A program made the position numbers and the translations under genes. A stretch of DNA of 64,000 nt from Paenibacillus sp. FSL M7-0420. GTDB lineage: Bacteria > Bacillota > Bacilli > Paenibacillales > Paenibacillaceae. Shown here piece after piece: positions 51,572 to 61,204 of this stretch. The DNA is taken from NCBI RefSeq assembly GCF_038002345.1, contig NZ_JBBOCJ010000001.1, forward strand, positions 2,294,001 to 2,358,000, in the 5' to 3' direction. Numbering within the stretch: position 1 is the stretch's first letter; every line of letters starts with the position of its first letter. The notes under the pieces were generated by a model. The model was not told the DNA's origin and ran no database searches. It saw only the letters and a program-made list of their open reading frames with translations.

Positions 51572-52792
51572 TTAACGGAATAGTCGGGGTTCAGTCTTCT
51601 TGTACAGCTTGATCCGCACCCAGACCGTATTGATCAGCAGGAATGCACCGGAGACAATGAACAGGCCTTCAATCCCGATATAACCGGACAGGAATCCGCC
51701 GATCACCGCACCGAGCATATTGCCGAGCGCGAGCGTACTGCTGTTGAAGCCAAACGCCCGGCTCTCCTTGCCGTCAGGCGTATAGGAGCGGATCAGGGCG
51801 TTGACGCTAGGCAGCAGGCCGCCCATGAAGACGCCCATCAGGAAGCGGACGAGAATCAGCTGCCAGACACTGGTCACGAACGCCTGCGGGATCAGGAACA
51901 GAGCGGCGCCGATCAGCGCAAAGGTCAGTATCCGGTGCGCCCCTACCTTGTCGCTGAGCTTGCCGAGCAGCGGCGAAGCGAGCATATTCGAGATACCGGT
52001 GACTGCGCTGACCATACCTGCCCAGAAGGCAAGGTCCACGGTGGTGCCGTGCAGCTTTTCTACATAGAGCGGCAGCAGCGACATGGGGCTGACCATGGCG
52101 AACTGCAGCAGGAAGGTCACGCCGAACAGGGCGGGAAGCTGCGGCACCTTCGCCAGTTCCTTTAAGCCTTCCAGCACGGATACCTGAGGCACCTGTGCTG
52201 CTTCTGCCCGGTCGAATTTCTCTTTGACGAGGAATAACGCCAGCAATGAAGCAACGAACAGCAGCGCGCCGACCACATAGAAGATCGGGCGGAACCCGAT
52301 CCAGTCGGCCAGTAAGCCGCCCATCAGCGGCCCCAGAATCGTTCCGGCTACCGCGCCGGATTGCATCAGGCCCATCGCGAAGCCCATCTTCGGTTTCGGT
52401 GTGGTGCCTGAGACCAGCGCGACAGAGGCGGGGTTGAAGCCGGAGATGGTTCCGTTCAGCAGCCGGAGCAGCAGCAGCTGCATCGGGGACTGGGCGAAGC
52501 CCATCAGCACAATAACAATCGCCATGCCGAAGCTGGAGCGCAGGAGCATAATTTTGCGTCCGTATTTGTCGGCAAGCTTGCCCCAGAGCGGCTGGAAGAT
52601 GAACGAGGTCAAGAAGTTGGCGGCAAAAATAAGCCCGGCCCACATCCCGATCGCGCGGTCGCCGGTCACCCCCAGATCTTTGGCGAGATAAAGCGACAGA
52701 AACGGGGTAATCATAGTCATGCCTGCATTCACCAGAAACTGGCCGAACCAAAGCACCATGAGGTTGACTTTCCAGGTCTCCCAATTCTTCAA
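51572..52792 (-). CDS. MFS transporter, drug-efflux type
   Basis: A 406-residue membrane protein with twelve predicted helices in two six-helix halves. Motif A is visible in the loop after helix 2 (GKLADKYGRKIMLLRS), and the second-half counterpart is GKLSDKVGAHRIL. Motif C-like Gly/Pro-rich helix 5 (GAVAGTILGPLMGGLLAD) marks a proton antiporter of the multidrug group. TTG 52792 is preferred, with AAAGGAAGTG upstream; GTG 52837 has no site. The substrate is unknown. It is transcribed divergently from hemE. Confidence 0.88.
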   Translation of the reverse strand: MKNWETWKVNLMVLWFGQFLVNAGMTMITPFLSLYLAKDLGVTGDRAIGMWAGLIFAANFLTSFIFQPLWGKLADKYGRKIMLLRSSFGMAIVIVLMGFAQSPMQLLLLRLLNGTISGFNPASVALVSGTTPKPKMGFAMGLMQSGAVAGTILGPLMGGLLADWIGFRPIFYVVGALLFVASLLALFLVKEKFDRAEAAQVPQVSVLEGLKELAKVPQLPALFGVTFLLQFAMVSPMSLLPLYVEKLHGTTVDLAFWAGMVSAVTGISNMLASPLLGKLSDKVGAHRILTFALIGAALFLIPQAFVTSVWQLILVRFLMGVFMGGLLPSVNALIRSYTPDGKESRAFGFNSSTLALGNMLGAVIGGFLSGYIGIEGLFIVSGAFLLINTVWVRIKLYKKTEPRLFR

Positions 52793-53021
52793 AGTGCTTT
52801 CACTTCCTTTCAGGGGATTCATTGATACAGAGTTCACGAAAAATTGACATTATATCAGTATATCATAGATTTTCAGCCGGACAATGCAACACATGTCATA
52901 GTAATGTCATGGGATTGTCATTCCCTTTCGGGTGAGGCGGTTGTTAGCCGCTTACAAAAGGGGCATAATAATGATATGTGTTTTTTCACAGTATTCTATC
53001 AAATCTAATGGAGATCTTATC

Positions 53022-54083
53022 ATGACCTACAACGACACTTTTATCCGTGCCTGCAGACAGCAGAACACGGAGTACACCCCCGTATGGTACATGCGGCAGG
53101 CCGGCCGGTATGATCCCGACTACCGTACGATCAAGGAGAAATATTCGCTGCTTGAGATCTGCAAGCAGCCTGAGCTTGCGGCTGAGGTAACTCTGATGCC
53201 TGTGCGCAAGCTGGGCGTGGACGCAGCGATTCTGTATTCCGACATCATGAATCCGGTGGCCTCCCTCGGTGTGGATTTTGACATTGTGAAGAACATCGGG
53301 CCGGTTATCGAGAATCCGATCCGCTCTGCAAGCGATGTGGAGCGGCTGAAGCCGATCGATGTGGAGGGCGATCTGGGCCATATTCTGGAGACCATCGCCA
53401 TTCTGGACAAGGAGCTGGACGTTCCGCTGATTACCTTCGCCGGAGCTCCGTTCACCATCGCCAGTTATCTCATCGAAGGCAGACCGTCCAAGACGTATCA
53501 CCGCACCAAGGAGCTGATGTTCAGCCAGCCTCAGGTATGGGAGAAGCTGATGGAGAAGCTGGGCGATATGGTTATTACCTATCTGCGCGCCCATGTCGCC
53601 AGCGGCGGGAAGGCGTTCCAGCTGTTCGACAGCTGGGTCGGGGCGCTGGCTCCGCGTGATTTCGAGCGGTATGTGCTGCCGACGATCACCCGGATTTTTG
53701 CCGAATTGTCCGATCTGGAGGTTCCAAAAATCTACTTCCCGGGTGTCAGCTCAGGGGAGCTGCTCCCCAGCTTGACCAAGCTGCAGGCCGATGTGATCGG
53801 ACTGGACTGGCGGGTAAGCATCACCGAAGGACGGCGCAGACTGGGCGGAGGCTATGCGGTTCAAGGCAATCTGGATCCATACCTGCTGACCGCGCCGATG
53901 GAGTTGCTCAAAGCCCGGGCCAAGGAACTGATTGATGAAGGCATCATGCAGCCGGGGTATATTTTTAACCTGGGACATGGATTATTCCCTGAAGCTTCAC
54001 TCGATACGCTCAAGGAATTAACGGATTATGTGCATGAGTATTCAGCAGCGGCAATGAAACAGGCGGCACCGCCGCTGGCATAG
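53022..54083 (+). CDS. hemE: Uroporphyrinogen decarboxylase
   Basis: Converts uroporphyrinogen III to coproporphyrinogen III in heme synthesis. 353 residues from ATG 53022 (GGAG 8 nt upstream); the frame opens at 52932 without support. Signature PVWYMRQAGRYDPDYR near the start, YSDIMNPVASLG (conserved Asp), LITFAGAPFTIASYLIEG, FDSWVGAL and FNLGHGLFPE are all present. It leads a hemE-hemH-hemY cluster, the usual Firmicute order. Confidence 0.96.
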   Translation: MTYNDTFIRACRQQNTEYTPVWYMRQAGRYDPDYRTIKEKYSLLEICKQPELAAEVTLMPVRKLGVDAAILYSDIMNPVASLGVDFDIVKNIGPVIENPIRSASDVERLKPIDVEGDLGHILETIAILDKELDVPLITFAGAPFTIASYLIEGRPSKTYHRTKELMFSQPQVWEKLMEKLGDMVITYLRAHVASGGKAFQLFDSWVGALAPRDFERYVLPTITRIFAELSDLEVPKIYFPGVSSGELLPSLTKLQADVIGLDWRVSITEGRRRLGGGYAVQGNLDPYLLTAPMELLKARAKELIDEGIMQPGYIFNLGHGLFPEASLDTLKELTDYVHEYSAAAMKQAAPPLA

Positions 54084-54169
54084 TTGAAGAAATAGCATCT
54101 GATGGCAGCAGCCTTTGCTGCTCTCTTTGCTGTATAGGACGTTAATTATTGTAAAAGGGGATGGAATCC

Positions 54170-55114
54170 GTGGCCAACAAAATTGGAGTACTCGTGATGT
54201 CGTACGGCACGCCTGAGAGTCTTGAGGATGTAGAGGCTTATTATACGCATATCCGCCGGGGGAACGCTCCTTCAGCTGAGCAGCTCAAAGAGCTGACTGA
54301 CCGCTATAAGGCGATTGTCGGCGGGGTTTTTCCGCTTAGAGAGAATACGGACCGTCAGGTGGAAGCCTTGCAGGCCAAGCTGAACAGCGGGCAGATCCAG
54401 TATGTCTGCTACCAGGGTCTCAAGCATGCCAGACCGTTCATCGAGGATGGTGTCGAGGCTATGGTCCGGGACGGTATTACCCAGGCGATTGGCATCGTGC
54501 TGGCTCCGCATTACTCTGTGATGAGTGTAGGAACCTATATCAAGCGCGCCAAGGAAAAAGCCGAAGCCTGCGGTATTCATATGGAGTTCGTAGAGAGCTA
54601 CCATATGCATCCCGAGCTGATCGATGTGCTTAGCCGGAGAGTGACTGCCAAGCTGGACGAGTTCGAAGAGACCGGCGCGTCGCGCGAGGAAGTGCGCGTG
54701 CTGTTCAGTGCACATAGTCTTCCTGAACGTATTCTGGCTATGGGCGATCCGTACCGTGACCAGCTGCTGGAGACCTCTCAGGCGATTGCCGCTCAGGCGG
54801 GGGTGGAATCCTGGCAGTTCACCTGGCAGAGTGCGGGCCGGACTGCGGAGCCTTGGCTGGGCCCGGATATTCTCGATACGCTGCGTGAGCTGGCCGAGAG
54901 TCAGGTGAAATACGTGCTGTCAGCCCCGATCGGCTTCGTCTCCGACCATTTGGAGGTGCTGTACGATCTGGATATTGAAGCACAGCAGCTTGCCTCCGAG
55001 CTGGATATGCGTCTCTTGCGGATTGACTCGCTGAACAGTGATCCGGCCTATATGTCGGTGCTCAGCGATGTGGTGCGGACGAAGGCGAACCAGTTGAAGG
55101 TGAATCTGCCATGA
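54170..55114 (+). CDS. hemH: Ferrochelatase (coproporphyrin III type)
   Basis: Inserts iron into the porphyrin; in Firmicutes the substrate is coproporphyrin III (CpfC). GTG 54170 is chosen since AAAAGGGG abuts ATG 54161 but is well spaced for the GTG. The 314-residue protein has IGVLVMSYGTPESLEDVEAYY, the active-site loop APHYSVMSVGTYIKRA (His), LFSAHSLPERIL and the SAPIGFVSDHLEVLYDLD block (His/Glu pair). It overlaps hemY by 4 bp (ATGA). Confidence 0.95.
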   Translation: MANKIGVLVMSYGTPESLEDVEAYYTHIRRGNAPSAEQLKELTDRYKAIVGGVFPLRENTDRQVEALQAKLNSGQIQYVCYQGLKHARPFIEDGVEAMVRDGITQAIGIVLAPHYSVMSVGTYIKRAKEKAEACGIHMEFVESYHMHPELIDVLSRRVTAKLDEFEETGASREEVRVLFSAHSLPERILAMGDPYRDQLLETSQAIAAQAGVESWQFTWQSAGRTAEPWLGPDILDTLRELAESQVKYVLSAPIGFVSDHLEVLYDLDIEAQQLASELDMRLLRIDSLNSDPAYMSVLSDVVRTKANQLKVNLP

Positions 55115-56571
55115 CGGCATCACCCCGCAAGGTAGTTATTATCGGCGGAGGCCTCAGCGGGCTCAGCGCCGCGTTCTATATCCGCAAGTTCTACCGTGAG
55201 GCGGCAGTACAGCCGGAGATTACCTTAATTGAGAAGGACAAGGTCCTTGGCGGCAAAATCGAGACACTGCACCGTGACGGCTTCGTGATTGAGAAGGGCC
55301 CGGATTCCTTCCTGGCCCGTAAGACGGCGATGGTCGATCTGGCCAGGGAGCTGGAGCTGGACCACGAGCTGGTAAGCACGAATCCGAATGCCAAGAAGAC
55401 CTACATCCTGCAGCGGGGCAAGCTTCATCCGATGCCTGCCGGTCTTGTGCTAGGGATTCCGACAGAGCTGAAGCCCTTCCTGAAGAGCGGTCTGGTCTCC
55501 TTCGGCGGCAAAATGCGGGCGATGATGGATTTCGTACTCCCGCCCCGCCGCAGTACTGAGGATGAGTCGCTAGGCGATCTGATTGAGCGCCGTCTGGGTA
55601 CAGAGGTGCTGGAGAATATGACGGAGCCGCTGCTGGCAGGGATCTATGCCGGGGATATGCGCAAGATCAGCCTTCAGGCGACCTTTCCGCAGTTCGGTGA
55701 GGTCGAGCGCCAGTACGGCAGCCTGATCCGGGGAATGACGACCGGCAGGAAGCCGGTGGAGACCCATACCGGGACGAAGAAAAGTGCTTTTCTCACCTTC
55801 CGGCAAGGATTGCAGAGTCTTGTGCATGCGCTCATCCATGAGCTGCAGGATGTCCGGCAAATCACGGGGACAGGAGCGAAGTCCATCCGGGTGCTGGGAG
55901 GCGCCGGTTCTTCCGGCGCTGCCCGTTACGAGGTGGAGCTTGAGACAGGTGAGTTGCTGGAAGCAGACGACATCTATGTTACGGTGCAGAACTTCGCAGC
56001 CGCAGAGCTGCTGCGTCCCCATGTGGATGTATCGGCGCTGGATGCAGTGAACTATGTATCAGTAGCTAATGTGGTTCTGGCGTTCACCCGGCAAGATATC
56101 GTTACCGAATACGACGGATCAGGCTTCCTTGTTCCGCGTAAGGAAGGGCGGAACATCACAGCCTGCACCTGGACCTCTACGAAATGGCTGCATACCAGCC
56201 CTGACGATAAGGTGCTGCTGCGCTGCTACGTGGGACGCTCGGGGGATGAACAGAATGTGGAGCTGCCGGATGACGCCCTGGCAGAGCTGGTCCGCAAGGA
56301 CCTGCGGGAGATTATGGGGATCACCGCAGCGCCGCTGTTCACAGAGATCACCCGTCTGAGGTCATCCATGCCGCAGTATCCGGTCGGCCATCCCGGCCGG
56401 ATTGCCGGCCTGCGCAGCGAGCTGGCGCAGAAGCTGCCCGGCGTCTATGCCTTCGGCGCAGGCTATGACGGCATCGGGATGCCGGACTGCATCAAGCAGG
56501 CGAAGCTTACGGCAGAGACTGCCGCAGCCAGCCTCACGAAGCTGCCGGAGCCGGCGGGAGCTACAGTCTAA
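55111..56571 (+). CDS. hemY: Coproporphyrinogen/protoporphyrinogen oxidase
   Basis: An FAD-dependent oxidase of the HemY type, named CgoX in Firmicutes, where it oxidises coproporphyrinogen III. 486 residues. FAD motif VVIIGGGLSGLSAAFYIRKF at the start, KVLGGKIETLHRDGFVIEKGPDSFL, ENMTEPLLAGIYAGDMRKIS and the C-terminal AFGAGYDGIGMPDCIKQAK are characteristic. The start is coupled to hemH. A strong terminator closes the operon. Confidence 0.95.
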   Translation: MTASPRKVVIIGGGLSGLSAAFYIRKFYREAAVQPEITLIEKDKVLGGKIETLHRDGFVIEKGPDSFLARKTAMVDLARELELDHELVSTNPNAKKTYILQRGKLHPMPAGLVLGIPTELKPFLKSGLVSFGGKMRAMMDFVLPPRRSTEDESLGDLIERRLGTEVLENMTEPLLAGIYAGDMRKISLQATFPQFGEVERQYGSLIRGMTTGRKPVETHTGTKKSAFLTFRQGLQSLVHALIHELQDVRQITGTGAKSIRVLGGAGSSGAARYEVELETGELLEADDIYVTVQNFAAAELLRPHVDVSALDAVNYVSVANVVLAFTRQDIVTEYDGSGFLVPRKEGRNITACTWTSTKWLHTSPDDKVLLRCYVGRSGDEQNVELPDDALAELVRKDLREIMGITAAPLFTEITRLRSSMPQYPVGHPGRIAGLRSELAQKLPGVYAFGAGYDGIGMPDCIKQAKLTAETAAASLTKLPEPAGATV

Positions 56572-56578
56572 AAGGAAC

Positions 56579-56612
56579 GGTGGAGCGGAGCAGTGGCGCT
56601 CCACCTTTTTTT
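56579..56612 (+). terminator. Intrinsic terminator closing the heme operon
   Basis: GGTGGAGCG (56579-56587) pairs with CGCTCCACC and seven T residues follow, 8 bp after the hemY stop. Confidence 0.88.
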
Positions 56613-56642
56613 AGAAAGATAAGAATTTATATGTGTTGGGGC

Positions 56643-56693
56643 CCCCGCAAAGTAACTGAGTCATCATCGAAGCTAAAGCCTCACTTTGTGGGG
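56643..56693. repeat. 11-bp inverted repeat in the hemY-capA gap
   Basis: CCCCGCAAAGT (56643-56653) and ACTTTGTGGGG (56683-56693) pair at 10 of 11 positions around a 29-nt loop. No T-run follows. Function is not evident; it may be a dispersed intergenic repeat. Confidence 0.45.
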
Positions 56694-56721
56694 TGATTTA
56701 ATAACAGCCTCCGTTCCCGGC

Positions 56722-56752
56722 TTGGAGCGGCAGCTGATAGATATGCTATAAT
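56722..56752 (+). promoter_or_regulatory. Extended -10 promoter of the CapA gene
   Basis: TATAAT (56747-56752) is preceded by TGC, an extended -10, and by a weak -35 TTGGAG (56722-56727) at 19 bp. It lies 37 bp before the CapA start. Confidence 0.55.
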
Positions 56753-56789
56753 AGAAACACTTTAAGGGTAAAGGAGATTACTTGGACTC

Positions 56790-58193
56790 ATGTATCCGCC
56801 GAGATCAGGCAATAGACAAGGCAAGAGACAACATAGCAGGCGGCGGCGCAGAAGGGTCTGGGCGTGGGTCAATGTGGCGTTGCTGCTGATGATTACCGCT
56901 GCGCTCGCTTATTCATTCATGGACGGCAAGGACCCGCAGGGCTCTGCTGCTCCGCCAGCGGCGCTCGTTACCACCCCTTCGCCGGAAGCTGCTGCAACGG
57001 CGGCAGCCCCTACGGAAGCCGTCCCTGCAGAAGAAGACCCCGGGGCAGAGGCTACAGCCACTGCTAAGCCTGCTCCGGAGGAGACACCGGAGGCTTCTTC
57101 AGAACCTACGGCTACGGCGGCAACCATTACGGCAGCTCCTACCCCTAGACCAGCGGATCAGGCAACCCCTACGGATGCGCCGCAGGCAACAACAGGAAGT
57201 AGCAGCGGACTGGTCGCAGGCTTACCGGAGAACACCACCGGCAAGACGGTGAAGCTGAGCTTTGCCGGAGATATCATCTTCAGCGGGAAGGCAGGTGCGC
57301 TGCTGGAGCAGAAGGGCTACGATTATTCCTACAGCGCGCTGGATGGAATGTTCAAGAAGGATGACCTTACGGTAGTCAATCTGGAAACGCCGATTACTAC
57401 ACGCGGGGTTGGGGCCAAGAACAAGCAGTTTGTGTTCAAGGGCCCGCCGAAGGCACTGGACGCGCTCAAAGCCGCCGGTGTGGATGCCGTCAATCTGGCT
57501 AACAACCACACGCTTGATCAGGGGGAGGAAGGTCTGCTGGACACCCTGAAGCATCTGGGTGAGCGCGGAATCCCTCATGTGGGGGCAGGACGGAATAGCC
57601 AGGAGGCCTATTCGGCGCAGTATTTTGAACGTAATGGAATTAAGATTGCCCTGCTGGGCTTCACGCGGGTGATGCCGGTGATTGAATGGAAGGCGGAAGC
57701 GGGCAAGCCCGGCCTTGCCTCGGTGTATGACAGTGCGGAAGGTCTCAAGGCGATTGCCGCAGCCAAGCAAAAGGCCGATGTTGTCGTTGTCGTCGTCCAT
57801 TGGGGACGGGAGCGGATGGAGCAGTATGACAAGACCCAGCAGGCGCTTGGGCATAGCTTCATTGATGCCGGAGCGGATCTGGTGATGGGCGGCCATCCGC
57901 ATGTGCTGCAGGGAATTGAGCCGTACAAAGGCAAATGGATTGCCTACAGCACAGGCAACTTTATTTTCACACGCGGCTCCATCCCGGCTACTTGGGAGAC
58001 GGCGGTATTCCAGGCGGAATGCAGCAAGCAGGGGCAATGTGCGCTTAAGCTGAAGCCGATGGATGCCGAGCTGGCGCAGCCGGTGCCGATGAATGATGCC
58101 GACGGGCAGCTGCTGCTGCACAGAATACAGTCTATTTCTTCCGGCCTGATCAAGGTTCGCAATGACGGCACTGTGATCCAAGCGGTGAAATAG
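56790..58193 (+). CDS. CapA-family (metallophosphatase-fold) membrane-anchored protein
   Basis: 467 residues. A basic Arg-rich start and one helix (VWAWVNVALLLMITAALAYSFM) anchor it in the membrane. A ~110-residue Ala/Pro/Thr/Glu linker follows. The CapA/PGA_cap domain (~150-450) shows metal-binding motifs LSFAGDIIFSG, VNLETPIT, VNLANNHTLDQG, VVVVHWGRE and GGHPHVLQGIE. Relatives act in poly-gamma-glutamate synthesis, but here the capBC genes are absent, so a cell-surface phosphatase-like role is as likely. The gene is followed closely by the glycerophosphodiesterase. Confidence 0.87.
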   Translation: MYPPRSGNRQGKRQHSRRRRRRVWAWVNVALLLMITAALAYSFMDGKDPQGSAAPPAALVTTPSPEAAATAAAPTEAVPAEEDPGAEATATAKPAPEETPEASSEPTATAATITAAPTPRPADQATPTDAPQATTGSSSGLVAGLPENTTGKTVKLSFAGDIIFSGKAGALLEQKGYDYSYSALDGMFKKDDLTVVNLETPITTRGVGAKNKQFVFKGPPKALDALKAAGVDAVNLANNHTLDQGEEGLLDTLKHLGERGIPHVGAGRNSQEAYSAQYFERNGIKIALLGFTRVMPVIEWKAEAGKPGLASVYDSAEGLKAIAAAKQKADVVVVVVHWGRERMEQYDKTQQALGHSFIDAGADLVMGGHPHVLQGIEPYKGKWIAYSTGNFIFTRGSIPATWETAVFQAECSKQGQCALKLKPMDAELAQPVPMNDADGQLLLHRIQSISSGLIKVRNDGTVIQAVK

Positions 58194-58208
58194 CCGGAGG
58201 TGCGTATA

Positions 58209-58943
58209 ATGATGAACAATATGTGTGTAGCCCACCGCGGATTTTCCGGTAAGGCCCCCGAGAATACACTGGCCGCCGTGCGGATGGCGATTGCGCTGCC
58301 TTTTGTACGCTGGATAGAGATTGATGTGCAGCTGACGAAGGACGGGGTTCCCGTGGTCATCCATGATTATTCCCTGGACCGTACGACCAACGGACACGGC
58401 AAGGTGAAGAATATGGAGTACGAGCCGATGCGGCGGCTGGATGCGGGGAGCTGGAAAGGGCGTGCTTTTCGCGGAGAGCGGGTGCCTTCTCTGGAAGAGG
58501 TGCTTGCTCTGGCATCAGGCCGGCTGCGGCTGAATATTGAACTGAAGACGGTGGGGGATATGTATCCCGGTCTTGCGCAGGCAGTCATTGATCTGGTGAA
58601 TGCCAAGGGAATGCGCGAGGAAGTGGTGCTGACCTCGTTCGATGCCGGTGTATTGCGGCGGATCAAGGAGCTGGACGCGCGGTTCCATACAGGGCTGATC
58701 TATGACTCCAGATCCGGTAATCCTGCGGGTAAGCTTGATGAGCTGGGCTGCTCTTTCTTATCCATCAGCTATGACCGGCTTAGCCCGGTTCTGGCCAAAT
58801 CCCTGATTGAACGCGGGGTGCAGGTGATGGCCTGGACCTTGAATAAGGGCAAGGAAATGCGCCGCCTGTCGGAGATTCATTCCGATATTATGATCTGTAC
58901 GAACCGTCCGGATATCTGGGGCGAACTCTTTTTGAAGGCCTAA
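58209..58943 (+). CDS. Glycerophosphodiester phosphodiesterase
   Basis: Splits glycerophosphodiesters into glycerol-3-phosphate and an alcohol. 244 residues from ATG 58209 (GGAGG 8 nt upstream). Catalytic motifs: CVAHRGFSGKAPENTLAAV (HRG...ENT), WIEIDVQLTKDGVPVVIHD (E.D and H) and LNIELKTV. No signal peptide is seen, so it should act in the cytoplasm (UgpQ-like). It may be co-transcribed with the CapA gene, 15 bp upstream. Confidence 0.93.
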   Translation: MMNNMCVAHRGFSGKAPENTLAAVRMAIALPFVRWIEIDVQLTKDGVPVVIHDYSLDRTTNGHGKVKNMEYEPMRRLDAGSWKGRAFRGERVPSLEEVLALASGRLRLNIELKTVGDMYPGLAQAVIDLVNAKGMREEVVLTSFDAGVLRRIKELDARFHTGLIYDSRSGNPAGKLDELGCSFLSISYDRLSPVLAKSLIERGVQVMAWTLNKGKEMRRLSEIHSDIMICTNRPDIWGELFLKA

Positions 58944-59003
58944 TAAGGATTGCAGCATTGCAGTATGAATTCCAATTCATAGAGGAAGAGAGCTGACGGA
59001 ACA

Positions 59004-59627
59004 ATGAGCAGTGCGATCAATAATGTATACTGTGTAGGACGCAACTATCAATTACATGCGGAGGAGCTGGGCAACAAGGTGCCTGCCGAGCCGCTGATCT
59101 TCCTGAAGCCGTCTCATGCTGCTGTGGCCCTGGATAAAGCGATTATCCATCTGCCCAAGGACGCCGGACTGATTCATTACGAGGGGGAGCTGGTGCTGCG
59201 TATTGCGCGTGATTACGTGCCGGGGATGAGCATGCAAGAGCTGGTGGATGTGATGGCGCTGGGCCTCGACTTCACGCTCCGTGATGTGCATAATGATCTG
59301 CAGAAGAAGGGCCTGCCCTGGACGGCCGCCAAGGGCTTCAAGAATGCGGCTCCGCTGACCCCTTACATGGCATTGCCTGAGGAAGAGGAACTGGAGGCCA
59401 CCGACTTCACCGTCCGCAAGAACGGAATTGAAGTTCAGCGCGGGAACGTGAAGAACATGATTTTCTCCCTGCAAAAAATCGTTGAATTCATTGCCGCCCG
59501 CTACGGGCTGGGCAAAGACGATATTATCTTCACCGGAACCCCCGCCGGAGTAGGTCCGGCAGTGGCGGGCGATTCGTTCGAGCTGTTCTGGGGCGAGCGC
59601 CTCATGGGCACCTGCCTGATCGGTTAA
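59004..59627 (+). CDS. Fumarylacetoacetate hydrolase-family protein
   Basis: 207 residues, a single FAH catalytic domain. Metal-binding acidic residues appear as HYEGELVLRI (two Glu) and FTLRDVHNDLQKKGLPWTAAKGF (Asp), with the family loop TGTPAGVGP near the end. FAH proteins are hydrolases, decarboxylases or isomerases of beta-keto acids, with Mg2+ or Ca2+. Substrate cannot be told. The DUF92 gene starts 5 bp after its stop. Confidence 0.88.
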   Translation: MSSAINNVYCVGRNYQLHAEELGNKVPAEPLIFLKPSHAAVALDKAIIHLPKDAGLIHYEGELVLRIARDYVPGMSMQELVDVMALGLDFTLRDVHNDLQKKGLPWTAAKGFKNAAPLTPYMALPEEEELEATDFTVRKNGIEVQRGNVKNMIFSLQKIVEFIAARYGLGKDDIIFTGTPAGVGPAVAGDSFELFWGERLMGTCLIG

Positions 59628-59631
59628 GGCG

Positions 59632-60465
59632 ATGCTCTCAGGACTTGAAGTGCTGCAATGGCTGATCGGGGCCTGCGGTGCGCTGCTGGTTGCCGGGGCT
59701 GCCTACTGGAAGCAGTCGCTTAGCTTCTCAGGGATGGTGGCGGCAGTCGTCATGGGGACGATCTATTTCGGTGCGGGGAATCTGTTCTGGTTCGGTATCC
59801 TGCTCGTGTTCTTCATTTCCTCAACCCTGCTGTCGAAGCTGCATCATGAGAATAAGGCCGAGCTGGAGGCCACGTATGACAAAACCGGACGCCGCGACGC
59901 GGGTCAGGTCTTCGCCAACGGCGGACTCGGGATGCTGGCCGTTCTGCTGAACGCGGTCTATCCGCTGGAGCTCTGGGGCTTCCTGTTCATCGGGGTGATG
60001 GCTACCGTAACCTCGGATACATGGGCGACAGAGATCGGCACGCTGGCCCGGAAGCCTCCCCGGTCGGTCCTGACCGGGAAGGTGCTGCAGGCAGGTACCT
60101 CCGGCGGCGTATCCCTGCCCGGGACGCTGGCTGCGGCGGCGGGAGGGGCACTCATCGGCGCGGCCTCCTGGGTGCTGCGGGCGGCCTCCGGCATGACGCC
60201 CCATGCCTTCTGGCTGCTGGTGCTGGCCGGACTGCTGGGCGGGCTCGCGGGAGCTTTTGCCGACTCCGTTCTGGGGGCAACCGTGCAACGGATGAACCGC
60301 TGCACGGTCTGCGGCCGCGAGGTCGAGGCCTCTATGCACTGCGGGAAGCCTACGGAATACGCCAGGGGCTGGCGCTGGATGGACAATGATACTGTAAATG
60401 CTGTAAGTTCTATAATAGGCGGTGCTGTAGCGCTGCTGGTCAGTTATATCAGTTACATAGGATAA
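59632..60465 (+). CDS. DUF92 integral membrane protein
   Basis: A 277-residue protein with about six helices. It carries the conserved blocks GVMATVTSDTWATEIGTLARKPPRSVLTG and GLAGAFADSVLGATVQRMN, as in the TIGR00297/DUF92 family. A short Cys motif (CTVCGREVEASMHCG) sits before the last helices. Relatives in plants phosphorylate prenyl alcohols, but the bacterial role is unsettled. It starts 5 bp after the FAH gene, so the two are probably co-transcribed. Confidence 0.87.
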   Translation: MLSGLEVLQWLIGACGALLVAGAAYWKQSLSFSGMVAAVVMGTIYFGAGNLFWFGILLVFFISSTLLSKLHHENKAELEATYDKTGRRDAGQVFANGGLGMLAVLLNAVYPLELWGFLFIGVMATVTSDTWATEIGTLARKPPRSVLTGKVLQAGTSGGVSLPGTLAAAAGGALIGAASWVLRAASGMTPHAFWLLVLAGLLGGLAGAFADSVLGATVQRMNRCTVCGREVEASMHCGKPTEYARGWRWMDNDTVNAVSSIIGGAVALLVSYISYIG

Positions 60466-60541
60466 GGGCGGATCTGAGGGTTAAGCCGGCCGTTGCGTTA
60501 TCCGGTAACATACAGGATTCTATGGGTTGGGAGGTGAACCG

Positions 60542-61153
60542 TTGAGCAGTGCATCCGTAGACAAACATGCAGCTATTCTGGATGCCGCTTATGAGCTTTT
60601 CGGTTCAGGCGGCTTTTATGAGACCAAGATGTCGGAAGTGGCCGAACGTGCAGGCATTGCCAAGGGTACGGTCTATTTATATTTTAAAAGCAAAGAGGAG
60701 CTCTTCATGGCGGTTACCCGCCGCGATTGTGAAGGCTTCCTTGAGCAGCTTGAGGGCAAGCTGAGGACCCGCTCCGCATTGACAGACAAGCTCTCCGTGA
60801 TTGCAGAGCATCATCTGTTCTATTACTATGAGCGCAAGCAGCATACGAAGCTGTTCTTCCGTGCGCCTAACAATAACCCTGAGCTGGTGGCGTATATGGC
60901 ACAGTTCATGGAAGCCTATATGCAGGCTGTGGTGAAGGTGCTGCTGGAAGGCGGGGCTACCGAGCCGGAGCTGATGGCGCAGTCGTACATCGGGATTCTG
61001 GACCGTCTGAAGATGGATATCCTGTTCGACCCTGAGTTTGCCGAGGCAGATGCGGATAAGCGGGCGAAGTTTGCGGCCAGGCTCTTTATCACTGGGGCAC
61101 TGGGCAGCCTGGATTCGGCAATGGGCGACTTCCCTGCTGAAGCTGAATCTTAA
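60542..61153 (+). CDS. TetR-family transcriptional regulator
   Basis: 203 residues from TTG 60542, with GGGAGGTG 5-6 nt upstream. N-terminal TetR helix-turn-helix at ~10-55 (AILDAAYELFGSGGFYETKMSEVAERAGIAKGTVYLYFKSKEELF), then an all-alpha ligand/dimer domain. Ligand and targets are unknown. It lies ~50 bp before the Uup-type ABC-F gene in the same direction and may share its transcript. Confidence 0.9.
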   Translation: MSSASVDKHAAILDAAYELFGSGGFYETKMSEVAERAGIAKGTVYLYFKSKEELFMAVTRRDCEGFLEQLEGKLRTRSALTDKLSVIAEHHLFYYYERKQHTKLFFRAPNNNPELVAYMAQFMEAYMQAVVKVLLEGGATEPELMAQSYIGILDRLKMDILFDPEFAEADADKRAKFAARLFITGALGSLDSAMGDFPAEAES

Positions 61154-61204
61154 GAGAGTACAGCCAATTCCGGTTTCAAAATATAAGGCAAGCGAGGACA
61201 ACTG

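Noticed and set aside
54107..54128. AGCAGC/GCTGCT hairpin between hemE and hemH
   Set aside because: Only six base pairs and a poor U-tract; hemE and hemH are likely to be transcribed together.
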